The notes under the pieces are model-generated. The model had not been told where the DNA came from. It made no database searches and saw only the letters and a list, made by a program, of their open reading frames with translations. The position numbers and the translations under genes were made by a program. A stretch of 64,000 nt of DNA, taken from NCBI GenBank assembly GCA_963855995.1, contig OY979727.1, forward strand, positions 9,146,446 through 9,210,445. Reading direction: 5' to 3'. Origin of the DNA: Muricea muricata. Lineage: Eukaryota; Cnidaria; Anthozoa; Malacalcyonacea; Plexauridae. Below are positions 1 to 11,712 of this stretch, one piece after another (within the stretch, counting starts at the first letter, position 1; each line of letters begins with the position of its first letter).

Positions 1-178
1 CAGGCGTTTCTTTTGGCAAGTTACCTAAGTAAACATGAAGTAAAGTAGCAGAAGAAAGACCTGAGTAAGAAATAATGGCAAAAACACTTCGTTCGCGCAA
101 TAAAAACCGATTTTCAGCTTCCTAAAAAGATCATTGAATGTTATACATACGGGTATTTGCTGGCGGACAAAGGTCGTC

Positions 179-186
179 TGACGTCA
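179..186 (+). promoter_or_regulatory. CRE/ATF-like palindrome TGACGTCA in left arm
   Basis: A perfect 8-bp CRE-type site lies about 235 bp upstream of the inward ATG at 414. It is conserved at the equivalent place in the right arm (15004-15011), although flanking bases differ. The type of site is recognised from the consensus; promoter function is inferred. Confidence 0.4.
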
Positions 187-413
187 TTTGCTTCTGCAAC
201 CCGAAGAAGAAGCTTCGATTTTTATGTCTCCTGACGAACATTTTGAAAGTCTCAATACAGTCTTAATCTTGAGTATAAATGTCCATTGATTGTACGGAAA
301 TGGCGAGGAAGGTACGAAAGAAACACAACGAGCAAATTGGAGCTGAAACGACGAAGAAATGGAAAAAAATTGCGAAGACAAATCTGCCGTTGTCGGGAGA
401 AATCAAAATCAAA

Positions 414-859
414 ATGGCGTCGTCTTCTTCTCCAGTCTAGAAATGCAACGAAAATCGCTATTGTGTAGTTGGACATTAAAAGTATTGGATTTTTATTCGA
501 CATGTAAGCATTCTCTAACTATTCTGTGCACGTTTTAGTCATTAAATGTTATCTTGTTTGAAAACCCATTCGGTCTGCTTACCAGGGTGAAATCTATTTT
601 AAAATCTAAGTTAAATATAGTTCAGATAAAGGATAAATCAACATGATCTTATAAATCTATACTCTCTTTTTGTCATGCCAGCAAGACCGTAAAAAGTATT
701 CGCCACGATTTAAATTTCTTTCTATTTTACGGTTTCTATTTTTCTAATCTTAAATATTGACCTTCACGTTATAGATATTCCAGAGATTTTGCAAGACAAG
801 CACAGACAACTGTGATGAGAGAAGCCACAGCCAAAAAGAACTTTCAAGAGGATTTAGTG
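414..859 (+). pseudogene. decayed two-exon 5' gene end in left arm
   Basis: An ATG at 414 opens MASSSSPV and then hits TAG at 438-440. A donor-like CAT|GTAAGC follows at 501-506. A second exon-like segment runs from 775, after a TTATAG acceptor, to about 859, before G|GTAAAA. The right arm keeps the same ATG start open for 30 codons to the homologous donor, which suggests the left copy carries the disabling stop. The protein is unidentified: a Ser-rich start and nothing resembling a known domain. The coding interpretation rests on the matching ATG, donor and acceptor positions in both arms. Confidence 0.35.
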
Positions 860-1624
860 GTAAAAACCCAAATATTACAATATACTTACTATCATTGCAA
901 ATTCTCTATTATACCCCCCCCCCCGGATTAATAGAGAGTTTATAATGATGATTATCATCATGTATCAAGTGCTGTACCAATAGTTTCTTCATTATTCTTT
1001 ACAAATTTTAACTTACTTTTATTCTTTCTTTCTTTTTCTTCAAAACCTCTTCTGTTCTGATACACTGCACTCTATACAAGAAACATGCAAATTCAGACTT
1101 TCAGTTCAAATTCAAAGATGATTCCAAGCTAAAGGCAAGCGAGAACCATGATTTAACGAGTGTTTACATGACCAATGAGCTGCCTTTCATTTGAATTGCA
1201 AGTCTGAATTTCCTGATCCGTTTAATTTCCCCTTTCTGTACTCCAATCTACTTTTCCTCCTGTTCACCCTCTTCTTTCCCGGGTACTCCTTCCAGGATAG
1301 CACCCCCTTCCACTGGTTTCTTTATCCTGCTTCTCCCCTTCTTTACCCCAATCCCCCTTATTTACTCCAATTTAATCTTCTTCCTCCTGTTTACTCTACT
1401 TCTTCGCCTAGTACCCGTCAGGGTAGTACCCCTTCCTTGACACTACTTCAATCTTTATGCTGCCCCCCCCCCCCCCCACTACTCTCATAATTGTAAGTTA
1501 TTCATATGACGTAGTTACTGGAGAATTATTCATTCAGCTTGGCAATTACATTATATGATAACTACAGTGAAACACATTTTCATTAATTCATTATGAGTTC
1601 CGCCTCATTGTCAGCAGTTTAGTT

Positions 1625-1818
1625 AAGTACCCGTGTTCCGGTGATTACTGATATTTTACAATTTTAACCATCCAGTCAACATTCGCAAACCGGAGTACCC
1701 GGAATAAACCCACGACTGACTAACTCCTCACATGGGTGTCACGAGTCTGAAGTAAGGATTGAACCCACGACCTCACATGTGATAGGCGTTTGCTCTGACG
1801 ATTGCGCCACTTGGCTAT
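1625..1818 (-). mobile_element. tRNA-derived SINE
   Basis: On the minus strand this reads as a tRNA-like head with a box-A-like TGGCGCAATCG and a box B GGTTCAATCC. A body containing TCCGGGTACTCCGG follows. The same body motif occurs at 8070 (minus) and 36310 (plus), so it is a dispersed family. No long A-tail or clear target duplication was found. Box identity is from established tRNA promoter consensus; the family name is unknown. Confidence 0.6.
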
Positions 1819-3540
1819 TACTGTGCAGGATCAAACAATCCTACACGAGAAATTTAAATGCCGTGGCGTTGACTTGTGTTTCACTGTCATCATTTTGTAA
1901 GACAATTACTAAATAGTTTCCTGAGCAGGATAGCGTCATCCATGTACTTGGCATGTTGCCTTAGGTTCAACTTCAACACGAGTTTTCCCAAATATCCCGA
2001 AATGCCGCGCGCATGTATGACACTATCTTGAAGAGGAAACCATTTGGTATTTTATTACTCTCTTATTTTTTATCAGTCATTTGCGCAATCAATAAATATA
2101 ATCCAGATTGGAGAAATTGTGGGCATTCTTGGGCGCCCGTTCTAGTTTCCTAACGTGGGCAATACTTTTTTTAATTTGTTTATTCACAAAATCCATCTAG
2201 ATTTACTTCAAAAAAATTTGAGAAAAATATATAAACATATTTGTCCGCGAAAGTTAGGGAACTGGAAATGACACCAGAAATGTCTTTAAATTCCGCCATT
2301 TTGTGTTGCGCTTTTCTTGGAGTTGCATACATACAGTTTAAGCTCACACGTACACGTTCTACACTTGCTGTATTTCTTGCTATCGGGGTATCATCATGCC
2401 GGGAATTTGTCCATGAGTTTCTTCGTCGACTAACCTCTGTGACCTGTCACGCCTATTATAATTACTTAGTCCTCTCTAATGCTTGTGAACGTAGTTTTCT
2501 TTGCTTATCTTGTAAACAGTTTTCTGAACATCGTAATTTTTTTTTCAAAGAATGCCAAGTAAAAAGTGAATACAACAACCATCAACTAATGATGCAACAA
2601 GATGGGAAAGAATTCATATCGACATAAGAAGTAAATCACAAGCCGTCTCCATCAGATGTTAAGATGCAAATACTATCACAATGTACGGTTTGTTAAAGTC
2701 AATTCAATTAAAGCTTAGTGTCCTATATTCTAAAATATTTTGTAACATTAATTTTCTCCTTATTTTATGTTGGTTGACTGGACACGAGTGAGCTAGTTAC
2801 CTACTGGACCGCCTTGATGCTCCATGAAGAGAGTGCGCCAACCAGATGAAACCATAAACAGCATGATGAAACGAGAACAACCGAAGCCAAGAAGATCCAA
2901 AGATAGAGTGAAAGTAAGTTTTTTTATTTTATCTTGTCGTTTCTATTTTTTTAGCAGTTCAGCTTTTGTTTCAATAAAAATTAACATCTCGCACTAACGT
3001 TGCTAGTGTCGGTAGTACTGTAAAAAGCACACAGGATCTTTCACTACCTGAAACAATAAAAAAAAACAAAATTCGACTTTCGAGCGAATTAAAGCCTTTC
3101 GTTGGGGAGTTGGTCGTAAAGATAGAAATTTAATGCGCTGTCTGCCATCTTAGATTCATATTTGATCTCGTTGACACGTAAAATCTTGATTCCCAAACAG
3201 CTTGAAGTAAGCTAGTTTTGATATAAGTTACATTTCACGTGCGCAGTAATTCTCAAAGAGATATCGGCAATAAATTTGAGAGAGCTTTTGAGAGAGATTA
3301 GTGCGAGATATTAATTTTTATTGTTCGAAAGAGCTTTAAGAATTTACACATTCCTTACGTGTTGTTTAATTCTCGAGATATTTTAATCTAAATTCATAAA
3401 TTAGGGTAGCTGCAAGTTGTGTGCGTGTGAGAAATAAAGACTCCTTCACGGCTATGATTTTCTTTTGTGTTTTGCTCACGATTTATTAATGATTCTCGAG
3501 ATTTTAATAAAAAAATTTCATATTTGGCCGGCCTAATTAA
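1819..3540. other. non-coding interval
   Basis: No recognisable gene. The longest open frame (2241-2627, + strand) begins at TTG, resembles no domain and has no coding-like composition. A basic exon-like stretch ending in a good donor lies near 2868-2911 (AAA|GTAAGT), but nothing supports it further. AT-rich sequence with short homopolymer runs fills the rest. Confidence 0.6.
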
Positions 3541-3912
3541 TACTATTTTATAATATACTGAGTGTCAAAGTTCATTTATTCCTGTTTCTTATTGGTTAAG
3601 AACGTATCACGTGATAGTGGAGAAATTCTATTGTCTCCCTGGCAACGTAGCTAAGCGGTGGACATTACTTTTATTCACCGGTAGACAACAAATCCACAAA
3701 GCCTCACGTAGCCATGTCAGGTAAAAGGTAATCCTTTTTACACATGTTTGATTGATTTGTGGTACTTTTCTTCTCTTTTGGCACTCAGTATATAATAAAA
3801 TACTTATTGACTGAGACCTCGGGAAAGCAGTATGTTTTGTGGACCCTCGACATCGACAGTCTCTGGTCCACAAAACATACTGTTTCCCTCGGTCTCAGTC
3901 AATAAGTGTTAA
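3541..3912 (+). mobile_element. foldback MITE, copy 1 of 2
   Basis: The sequence is a near-copy of 56938-57345 in the opposite orientation. It contains an inverted pair built on the motif ATACTGAGTGTCAAA (about 3552 and 3778), then a hairpin at about 3806-3906 whose stems share ACTGAGACC...GGTCTCAGT and a long match through CAGTATGTTTTGTGGACC. The reverse-strand ORF 3628-3873 is a by-product of the repeat and also appears in the other copy. Confidence 0.75.
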
Positions 3913-4010
3913 TTACTATACATTACAGTTGTTTTATGCGTTGTGATTCGTCAGTTGTATGCAGATAAATGCGACTATCACACAATCTGCAGATAACTCA
4001 GTCATACAAT

Positions 4011-4217
4011 AAGAATACATAGAAGGGCCACTCAGCAGTGCAACATGTCACACTATGTTTATGCAGTTTACTGGCTGCCACCAGCCAGTTCAGCATTCCT
4101 ATTGGCCAGAAAATGCAATTGACTGGCTGAGAAAATGCTAATAACGTGCGTAATGCGACATGCGCGGCTTCAAAAACTCCAAAGGCTCCGACGCGAGTGG
4201 CCCTTCTATGTATTCTT
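4011..4217. mobile_element. MITE with 23-bp terminal inverted repeats
   Basis: Termini AAGAATACATAGAAGGGCCA... (4011-4033) and its reverse complement (4195-4217) match exactly over 23 bp. The inside (CAGCCAGTTCAGC, ATTGGCCAGAAAATGCAATT) recurs at 41183-41345. It sits within a wider foldback bounded by GCAGATAACTCAG / CTGAGTTATCTGC. Confidence 0.75.
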
Positions 4218-4242
4218 ATTCTATGGCTCAGTTATCTGCTAG

Positions 4243-4600
4243 CAGATAACTGAGTTATCTGCATGTTGAGCCTACGGTGCAGATTATTACAGTATGCGGT
4301 ATTCGTTGGCATCAATGGTTGGCATGGCAACAACATTTTTTCGATATTTTCTGTTTCATGTTATGGCATCTTGCTTTTTAAGCTCTTCCGAAGGCGAAAT
4401 TCGTCAATTGCTCGAGGAAAAAGACTTACAATGTATAATAAAGCAATTATCGGATTCGGTTTTTGTGATATGCAAAATTATCAATGTCTTGGTAAGAGTT
4501 ATCTGACTCGCCTTCGGCTCGGCTGATAACTCTTACCTCGACATTGATCATTTCGCATATCACAAAAACCTCATCCAATAAGTGCTTAATATGTTATAGT
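4243..4600. repeat. foldback hairpin segment
   Basis: Inverted halves meet near 4505-4530 (CTCGCCTTCGG). TTTTTGTGATATGCAAAAT on one side pairs with the CGCATATCACAAAAAC stretch on the other. The open frames across it (4263-4526, 4294-4506) are artefacts of the repeat. Confidence 0.6.
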
Positions 4601-4601
4601 T

Positions 4602-4687
4602 TACTTATTAAGCTTTGTGGAAACACCACGTAAATTTATTATTGCAATAATAAATTTACGTGGTGTTTCCACAAAGCTTAATAAGTA
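4602..4687. repeat. perfect 86-bp palindrome
   Basis: Two exact 43-bp arms meet at ATTG|CAAT with no spacer. The arm contains TTTGTGGAAACACCACG, a motif also seen at 20860 and in the 59.6 kb element, and CACCATGCAAACGTACAA follows at about 4700 as it does at 59.79 kb. It is therefore probably a rearranged member of that family. Confidence 0.9.
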
Positions 4688-4689
4688 TA

Positions 4690-6362
4690 TTGTATTCACC
4701 ATGCAAACGTACAAGAAACTTATCATGTTATAGTTTATAAATTATTCGTAACTATCATCTCATGACTTAATTCTTTCTACTATTGCAAAGGGTGATGGGA
4801 TGTGAAAAAAACGCACAAGAAGAGAAAAGAATGAACGATCCTGGACGGCAAGACCCACAAAACAACAATCCACAAGAATAAGAAGACACGACATTGTAAT
4901 AGAAAGTAGTGGTAATGTGCAAGTTAGTAGAAAACAAGATACTTATTATTGAGGGATCAAAGAGGATTTAATAGATATTTCTCGTTAATGAAAAAGAAAA
5001 GACAGCAAATTAAGTGAAAAAAATTGGATTGAAATAACATTGATATCAAATACATTCAACAAAATAATTAAATAGAATATCTAGGAGTTTGGCAGTCAAT
5101 TTTCGAGTCAAAAAACAGGTAAAAATATGGTAAATGTCGACAATATTTTTTAAAGAAACAATACCTTAACGCCTGGAAATTTCGTCTCTAACATTTGGAT
5201 TTGGATATTTCTAAAAACAAAACAAAATAACATGTAGGATTGAACGTTATTTTGTTTTCGTTAAGTTTCGTAATAATGCCACTAAATTATAGTTGATGCA
5301 TTTTGTCACTATTCTTGGTTTGCACATGCCGTCATTTCGTGTGATTGGGCGCCATCTTGGTTGACTCTGCAGATTACTTCAGCTGTTTACAGCGAAACAC
5401 TAGTGTCAATTTACTATTTCATCGTTAGTTTTAGCGTATTATGAATGATACTTTAAAGATGTATGGCTCGATAGGATCAGATATAATGAATAGATACTTT
5501 GTGGTTGCCATGTGTTTCAAACGTCAACAAAGATGGCGTCGATTGTAAACGATCAATTCCGTCGTTCTACCTTTAAAGAATGTGTTCTCTGGTTAAAAAG
5601 CGAGAAAATGTGACTTGTATTCCAATTCACCGTAGCAAAACAAATGGTGGCATGTCGATTTTACCAGAATTTAATGCGGGTATCAATCAAGAATACCAGT
5701 GAAATGATATTTAAGATAAGCTAATGGACGGAATTTTAACACAAGTGACAAAATAACCTATCTGTCTGTTCCTCAAACGAGGTTAATTTACCTTAAGTTT
5801 TTAAACGATTTCAGACCGCAAGGCATTCTGGTAAAAGCAACACCCGCCATCTTTTTGCTACATTAAATTCCCAAGGGAATATATCATTTCTTTGTTTCTT
5901 AGCTAATTTGGTTCATACATCCATGCAAATCAGTAGGATCATTATATTTTTTTGTGCATTTTAAATTCCCATGGGAATACGGCATGCTTTGTTTCAATGG
6001 TGATGCGTCTGTTTATGGTAATTACTGCATAATGCGAATCCTCTTTGATTATTAATATGATAAGTATCTTGGTGCTTTCAGATTTGTTTTGGTAAGCAGG
6101 AACAATGAAGTCATTGTTTGTGTACACTAAAGCAAATTACGAAGGTGGTTTGAGAGCAGCTGCGAGGTACCATGCAAATGAAGGCGTTTCGGTTAAATAA
6201 GTGTGAGAATTACGGCATTAAAAATTGCATGTCATCTACACTTAAGGATATAAGTTGCCAAAAAAAAAACAACTTTAGTGAATCTGTTGAGTTTCAATTG
6301 CTTTTTATTTTTGCCTAATTCTCATGCTTATTTGACCCAGCCTTGGACTTTGGTAAGTATCA
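4690..6362. other. non-coding interval with one dispersed repeat
   Basis: No gene is visible. About 5625-5868 is homologous, in the same orientation, to 11318-11563. Both are foldbacks with ends built on GTAGCAAAA...ATGTCGATTTTACCAGAAT and its inverse ...GGTAAAA...GCCATCTTTTTGCTAC. The rest is AT-rich unique-looking sequence. Confidence 0.6.
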
Positions 6363-6604
6363 GGGGCCGGTTGTATCAAAGGCGTTTAGCTTAAACGGTG
6401 GATAAGTCAAAAATATGAAACAAGTTTCCATGTTGTATAAACAAACCAGCTGAAGTTATTTGACCTGAGAAGAACAATTATATATAAAACTAAATATTTA
6501 TTCTATTTCAACTCATAATTTCGGTTCCGTACTAGGTGTAAAACTGATTTTTAAATTTCACTTATCCACCGTTTAAGCTAAACGCCTTTGATACAACCGG
6601 CCCC
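6363..6604. mobile_element. 242-bp MITE with perfect 45-bp TIRs
   Basis: Left arm 6363-6407 begins GGGGCCGGTTGTATCAAAGG. The right arm 6560-6604 is its exact reverse complement over 45 bp. The interior of about 150 bp is AT-rich and non-coding. The perfect arms point to recent activity. No transposase and no clear target duplication were seen, so the superfamily is unassigned. Confidence 0.85.
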
Positions 6605-7438
6605 AGGTTTATATTTACTCCGGAACAGTTAACACAACGAAAAGCCCATGCCCATTCAGCTAAGGTTTTACGTTTGAAAATTCAATCAAAAACTCAGTCT
6701 AAGTGGGTTTAAGTAGCTAGAGATAACGTAATTTATCTTTTTATTTTGCTTTTTTGTTTATAACGTAATTTATTAGCTAAATGTATGGACTGCGAGGGTG
6801 TGCGCCGTGTGTAAGTTGCATGGGGTTAGGTTTATTAAAGGAATTAAAATTTTTGAAAGTATGCTTAAAAACCAAAATCTGTCGTCACTTCTAACAAAAC
6901 AGTTAAGAGTAGGTTTCAACATCAACTAAATTGATCTATACTATTAACTAAGAAAAATGCGAATTAAGTTTTATATTTTGCAAGCAAATTTTAAATAGAA
7001 TTCTCACCTGTTTTTATGTACGAGCTTTTTCTGTTTACGTTTGATCTAAAATATCCAAATAAATTGCATTTAAAATGCATACTTTACCGAAATTTTAACT
7101 CTTTTAATTTTCGAAATTGGGTGGCAGTCGGGGTGGTCGTGGTGCATGCGGGTTTATCAGCTGTGAGTGACTGTGCGATGGTGAGGAAAGTGAAGGTAAC
7201 GAATGGAATGCAGGAGCTTAGAACTGAGGAAGACAGCTTAGAACTGAGGCAGGTAGGCAGTTGGTAGGATCAGCGGGGGGCACTTGACATTTTGGCTTTG
7301 GGAATCAAATTTGCATGCTAAGTACTTAAGTCACTAACGTTTGTTGTTTTAATTTGTTAGGTACGCGCGGCTGCTCTCTAGGGAAGATCAACTTAGCAAT
7401 TGTATTAGCACTTGCAAAGTTGGTCTTCTCTTTGCCGG
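6605..7438. other. non-coding interval
   Basis: No gene recognised. The small plus-strand frame 7016-7267 has no domain similarity that I can see. A 17-bp tandem (AGCTTAGAACTGAGGAA type) occurs near 7214-7248. Confidence 0.5.
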
Positions 7439-7556
7439 CTACCCCGACCAGTTCTCCGAGTGCTACTTCCACCGTGAATAAGTAGAAGTACTTGTACTAC
7501 ATGTATAAGTACTTCTACTTAGGTGGAAGTGGCACTTGGGGAGCTGGCCGGGGTAG
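7439..7556. repeat. imperfect hairpin
   Basis: CTACCCCG...CACCGTGAATAAGTAGAAGTACTTGTAC folds onto GTATAAGTACTTCTACTTAGGTGGAAGTG...CGGGGTAG with a loop near 7500 (stretches described by their ends only). Foldback elements of this kind recur through the window. Confidence 0.65.
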
Positions 7557-7724
7557 GGGGATTTTTTTTATTCAATTTCTCAATTCCCATGGGAATTGAA
7601 TTTTTAATTAAAAAGGGGTCACAAGTAAATTTTGTAAACAATTTATTGAAAAAATTTGTAAAGATTACATACAATTTGAATAACAATAAAAAGAGATTAA
7701 CTACCACACATTGTACTTATTAAA

Positions 7725-7845
7725 ATAACAACAGAAGAAAACAGAACATGGCAGAGAGAACAATAACACAAGTGAATGAACAAAGTCCTAAAAAACTTGG
7801 GTCTTTTCAACGTAAGTAAATGTTTATACTTCAAAATATATTATA
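7725..7845 (+). repeat. dispersed exon-like repeat, copy 1
   Basis: Shares GAAAACAG..ACATGGC at its start and CTTTTCAAC..GTAAGT then TTTATACTTCAAA at its end with copies at 8930-9015 (minus) and 63250-63340 (plus). The ATG at 7748 stays open to a consensus donor at 7812. The shared ATG-to-donor layout makes it look like a captured first exon. Confidence 0.45.
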
Positions 7846-8042
7846 ACAATGAAACAACTTGAACTGATAAATTTTGAGAGTTTTGCAAAGGTTTACCCAG
7901 CATATAACGAGTTGTTTCACAATTACAAAGAAAAACATGTGGCTCAAAACATGCAACTGATAGAGATGACGAGAAGGCTTAACAAGTCTAAGTAGAAAGG
8001 TTTTCAAAAGTTAGTCACATTTTTATAACCATATGTAACTAC

Positions 8043-8115
8043 CCTGTCAACTCTCCCAGTGGGAAGAACCGGAGTACCCGGAGAAAATCCACGAGTTTTG
8101 GCGGAGCGTTGACCA
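8043..8115 (-). mobile_element. SINE body fragment
   Basis: Contains AACCGGAGTACCCGGAGAAA, the reverse complement of the TTTCTCCGGGTACTCCGG body also found in the repeats at 1.6-1.8 kb and 36.3 kb. The tRNA-like head was not identified here, so this is a partial copy. Confidence 0.5.
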
Positions 8116-11100
8116 ACGCTTTTTCAAATACAGCCAGCCTCACAGAAGAAAGGTATTTTTGTCAAAAGAAAAATATTATTTTTAATCAATTGTGCTTTTA
8201 TAAGTCAGAAAAAATACATGCACGAATTACCAACGAATTTTGATGGCTTTGAGACATGTAACGTGGGCACATAATTCTTCCTAAAAATACTTTTTTGTAC
8301 TCGAAACAACCCTTCAAAACGTCGAAAAACAACGAAGAAACGATTTTTTTATAAATTCCAAATTGACCAAGCTGTAATGTTCGGAGCCACATTTTTCTTA
8401 TTGCGTTTCTAACCTGACAATGTGAAATGCACTAAACATTGCTACCTTTATTTTTTTTTAACAAAAAATTCAAAAATACATAGAATAAAAACCAAGCATT
8501 TTTAGAATATTGTGTGTAGCACGACATTTTTCAGAAACTAATCTCTTACACTTTTCTTTGCATAACAGTGCATGCGATCTATTTTTCGCAAAAAAATACA
8601 AAGAAAGTCTCAGACATCTCATTTTTCTGGTGGGCACAAGAACAGAAGCTTTTTGTTCAAATTGTGATAATTTATTTGAGATAACTTTGGGCAAAATTCT
8701 ATTTTTCATTGAAAACAGCCGAAAAATCAATGCTTTGGCTTTGCCCAGCAACTAATGAAGTCACTCGATAGTGAAGTTGCTTTATATACAATTGATAGTT
8801 TCAGTGTTAAAGAGACCAAAATAAAAGTAGAAACACATAACTTAGATTGATCTTGGATTGAAAAGTAAAAAATTTATTCGAAGAATCAATTTAAATTTAG
8901 TCTTTTTGGAAGGTACCATTGTCAGGTTAGGAACATATCTCTTTGAAGTATAAATTCATCTTTACTTACTTGTTGAAAAGACTATATTCAAGAGCCATGT
9001 AAACCTGTTTTCTTATATTATTATTACCACGCAAGTATTACAAAGTGGAATATTTGAAATGTAAACTTGAACTGAAGCAAAGGAAATGCACATACAAATT
9101 CAGAAATATTTCAATTGCCAAAATACAAATTCACCACAACCAAACAATATAAAAAGTTCCAGTAGGCAATATGTTGTAATTTTAATTAAGAAACTTATAA
9201 AGTAATAAATCATACAGGAAACACAAAAGAAATCATTTTCTCATCTTACAGAATCGGTATTTTCAAAATCACTTTGCTATAGATCTGATGTATAAAATTG
9301 ACGAGTTTCACAAGCCATTTACAACATTCGCATCTGTGTATGTCAGATATCTCGCCTTCAGCTTGGGTTTGTATATCCGATACAACCCGGTCACTTGTTT
9401 TGTAAATAGTACAAATCAAAATTGTTATCAAATCAAAGTCTCAAACTAATTTAAATTATTCTACTCCATATAATGCCAGACAGTTTTACTTTTTCTCAGG
9501 AAAGACCTTATGTTCAACAAGGTAAATTTGGCATGTTAATTAAGAAGTCTGTAAAATTTGAAATTGCATAGTATCAACTAAAAGCTTCATGTGACTTAAA
9601 ACTTTTTCAAGTCGATGTAATACGAAGAACTCTGGTAAAGTATTTACTGTATCCAGGCATCAATAGAAAACTTTTAAAATTAAAAATTGTAGTTACTTAT
9701 ACTTATTATTGGCCAACATCTGTACTGCTTGTTTATCTAGAAAATCTGGCATACTGTCAATTTTTTTAGTCCAAGGAAACTTTTTTACTCTTAAATTCTT
9801 ACATCCGCCACATCTTTTCTTTGCTAATAAAAAGAGCCCACAGAATTTATTTGGCAAGTTGTGGTTTTCTTTTTCATTTAAGATATGTAATTAATTGATA
9901 AAGTTAAAGAACAACTGCATCAGTTCATCTCAATTCTAAACAAGTTCCACTTTGTAAACAAAAGACAATATGCTAGCTTATTTTGTCCTTAATAAGTAGT
10001 TCATCTTAAAGTTTGAAAGTCAACATTCTAGTACAAAATCACAAAGTCTGTATCTAAGATAAATTACCAGTAGTATAAAATATTACAAAGTATTTTTTTA
10101 ACTTTAAAGGGTCCAATATAACATTGAGAACTATTGTGATTTTCAAATGAACTTTCCAAACTTTCAAATGAACACTCAAAGCCAGCTTAAACAAAAGATG
10201 ATTGAGATAGTAAACCAGGAAATAACATAGGTGTTGTAATTTTTTATCAAAAATATGATATAGTGCATATAACAGAAACATTTCAATTAAAAAGTAGAAA
10301 TATATTTCCTGTGGTTAGTTTTAATTGCTATATATATTGAAATTTTAGTATAATAATGGATGTTTTTGTTTCTGGCAAAGTCACCTCAATCTCCTTATGT
10401 TTAACCAACATTACAAAGTCAAATAATGACAAACACGAATGATTAAACACAAATTTATATTTTAATGGGTAAAAATAAATATGTCCAAATTAGTATAATC
10501 ATGCATATAGGTCTAGTAGGGTACCAATTTTTAGAAACAGAATTGTGTTGTTTAGAGGCATAACATATAAAATTGCTAGATTTGATATTTCAGTTTTTTA
10601 AGAAAGCCTTTTGTATGTGTTTTCATGAACTCTTGGGCCATAATTCAATTGATTTGAACCAAATAAGATTCTAACTTTCTTTTAAAACACAGTTCATCAT
10701 TATTTGACTTTTTCTAAGATTAAAATGCTTCTGGAGCACATGAGATTCCACGGTATGTGTACCCACAAAATAATCGTCAAATTAGGTGAGAATGAAACCG
10801 TCATGTCCAAAATTATACCGTCCCAAATTGTCCCATATTCAATATTGTACATGCAATATTCCAATACCTTTAACAATTTCATTTTTCATAATCTGCCAGT
10901 TGTTGAGAGGAGGTTAAGCATTTTGTCGATCTACAAACAAATTTCAAAGAATTCTATTGAAGATAGATAACTGAAATGGTAAACAAACTGCAAAAGATAA
11001 CAATGCAAGTGGTTGTGTAAAAACTAAAGACCACGTAAAGTCGGCCATTCTGTACAGTGTTTGGATTTGACAGTTTGAATTTTAATTGCCTCAAGAAAAG

Positions 11101-11150
11101 TCTAAAATGCATTAAAAGCATAACATTCCTTGTTCTTTTTTAACCTCTCG
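8116..11150. other. non-coding interval
   Basis: About 3 kb of AT-rich sequence with no recognisable gene, RNA gene or large repeat apart from the exon-like repeat at 8930-9015 (minus). Short open frames (8470-8751, 10054-10281, 10704-10970) lack any domain signature and overlap one another on both strands. Confidence 0.55.
8930..9015 (-). repeat. dispersed exon-like repeat, copy 2
   Basis: On the minus strand an ATGGCTCTTGAA start (from 8998) runs 29 nt to a GTAAGT donor (8964-8969), followed by TTATACTTCAAA and AACCTGACAATGG. It is the inverted counterpart of 7725-7845 and a close relative of 63250-63340. Confidence 0.45.
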
Positions 11151-11205
11151 ACCTTGCACGACTCCCACATCCTGCTCCGTCTCCTCCTATCCACCTCCCA
11201 CCCTC

Positions 11206-11712
11206 AAGGCCCTGTCACACGGTGCAATTTTTCTTGCACTTGTAACTGCTCCGTCTCCTTCTCTATCCACCTCTTACCCTTAAGGCCCTGTCACACGGTG
11301 CACTTTTCCTTGCATTCACTGTAGCAAAAAAGATGGCGACATGTCGATTTTACCAGAATGTATTGCAGGTATCAAGAAAGAATACGTGGGAAAAGATGAC
11401 AAGAAACAAAGCTACTGGATTGAAATTTTAACACAAGTGTGAAAATAACCTATTGTCTTCTGTCTGTTCTTCAAAAGACGTTAATTTGCCTTTTTAAACA
11501 ATTTCAGACTGCCATGCACTCTGGTAAAATCGACATTTGCCATCTTTTTTGCTACAGGGAAAATCTACTCTTAAGTAAATTTGTGACAAATGTTTGGTAC
11601 GTTAAAAAACCCCAGCAAACTGTGATGGAAACTTGCATTTGCCAATTTTACATCTCCCAATAGTAGAATTGCATTTCAAGTTGCAAGAAAAATTGCATTG
11701 TGACAGGACCTT
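11206..11712. mobile_element. nested MITEs
   Basis: Outer ends are AGGCCCTGTCACACGGTGCA and the inverse TGCATTGTGACAGGACCT type sequence (11690-11710). A second AAGGCCCTGTCACACGGTGC follows at about 11282, so the left end is tandemly duplicated. Inside lies the 11318-11563 foldback that also occurs at 5625-5868. This indicates one MITE inserted into another. Confidence 0.65.

Larger units (their letters stand above)
1..1607 (+). repeat. left arm of a ~15 kb inverted-repeat structure
   Basis: This stretch matches, in reverse complement and in the same order, about 13520-15205. Shared landmarks, inward from the outer end, are ACCTAAGTAAAC (25-36), a TGACGTCA site (179-186), an ATGGCGTCGTCTTCTTCT start (from 414), a GTAAG donor (504), CGGTCTGCTTACCAGG (570-585), an ATATTCCAGAGAT exon-like segment (775), a poly-C tract near 916, the block AATTCAGACTTTCAG near 1090 and ATATGATAACTACAGTGA near 1553. 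The arms are clearly diverged, with indels, so the duplication is not recent. The arm may continue beyond the window start. It could be the terminal inverted repeat of a very large DNA transposon or an inverted segmental duplication of a gene 5' region. No transposase was seen between the arms. Confidence 0.75.

Noticed and set aside
1191..1490. 99-codon open frame rich in Pro, Leu, Ser and Phe
   Set aside because: It is the translation of a pyrimidine-rich tract ending in poly-C within the left inverted arm; starts at TTG.
2241..2627. 128-codon plus-strand open frame
   Set aside because: Starts at TTG, shows no domain, no splice context and no repeat-independent support; a frame of this length is expected by chance in 64 kb.
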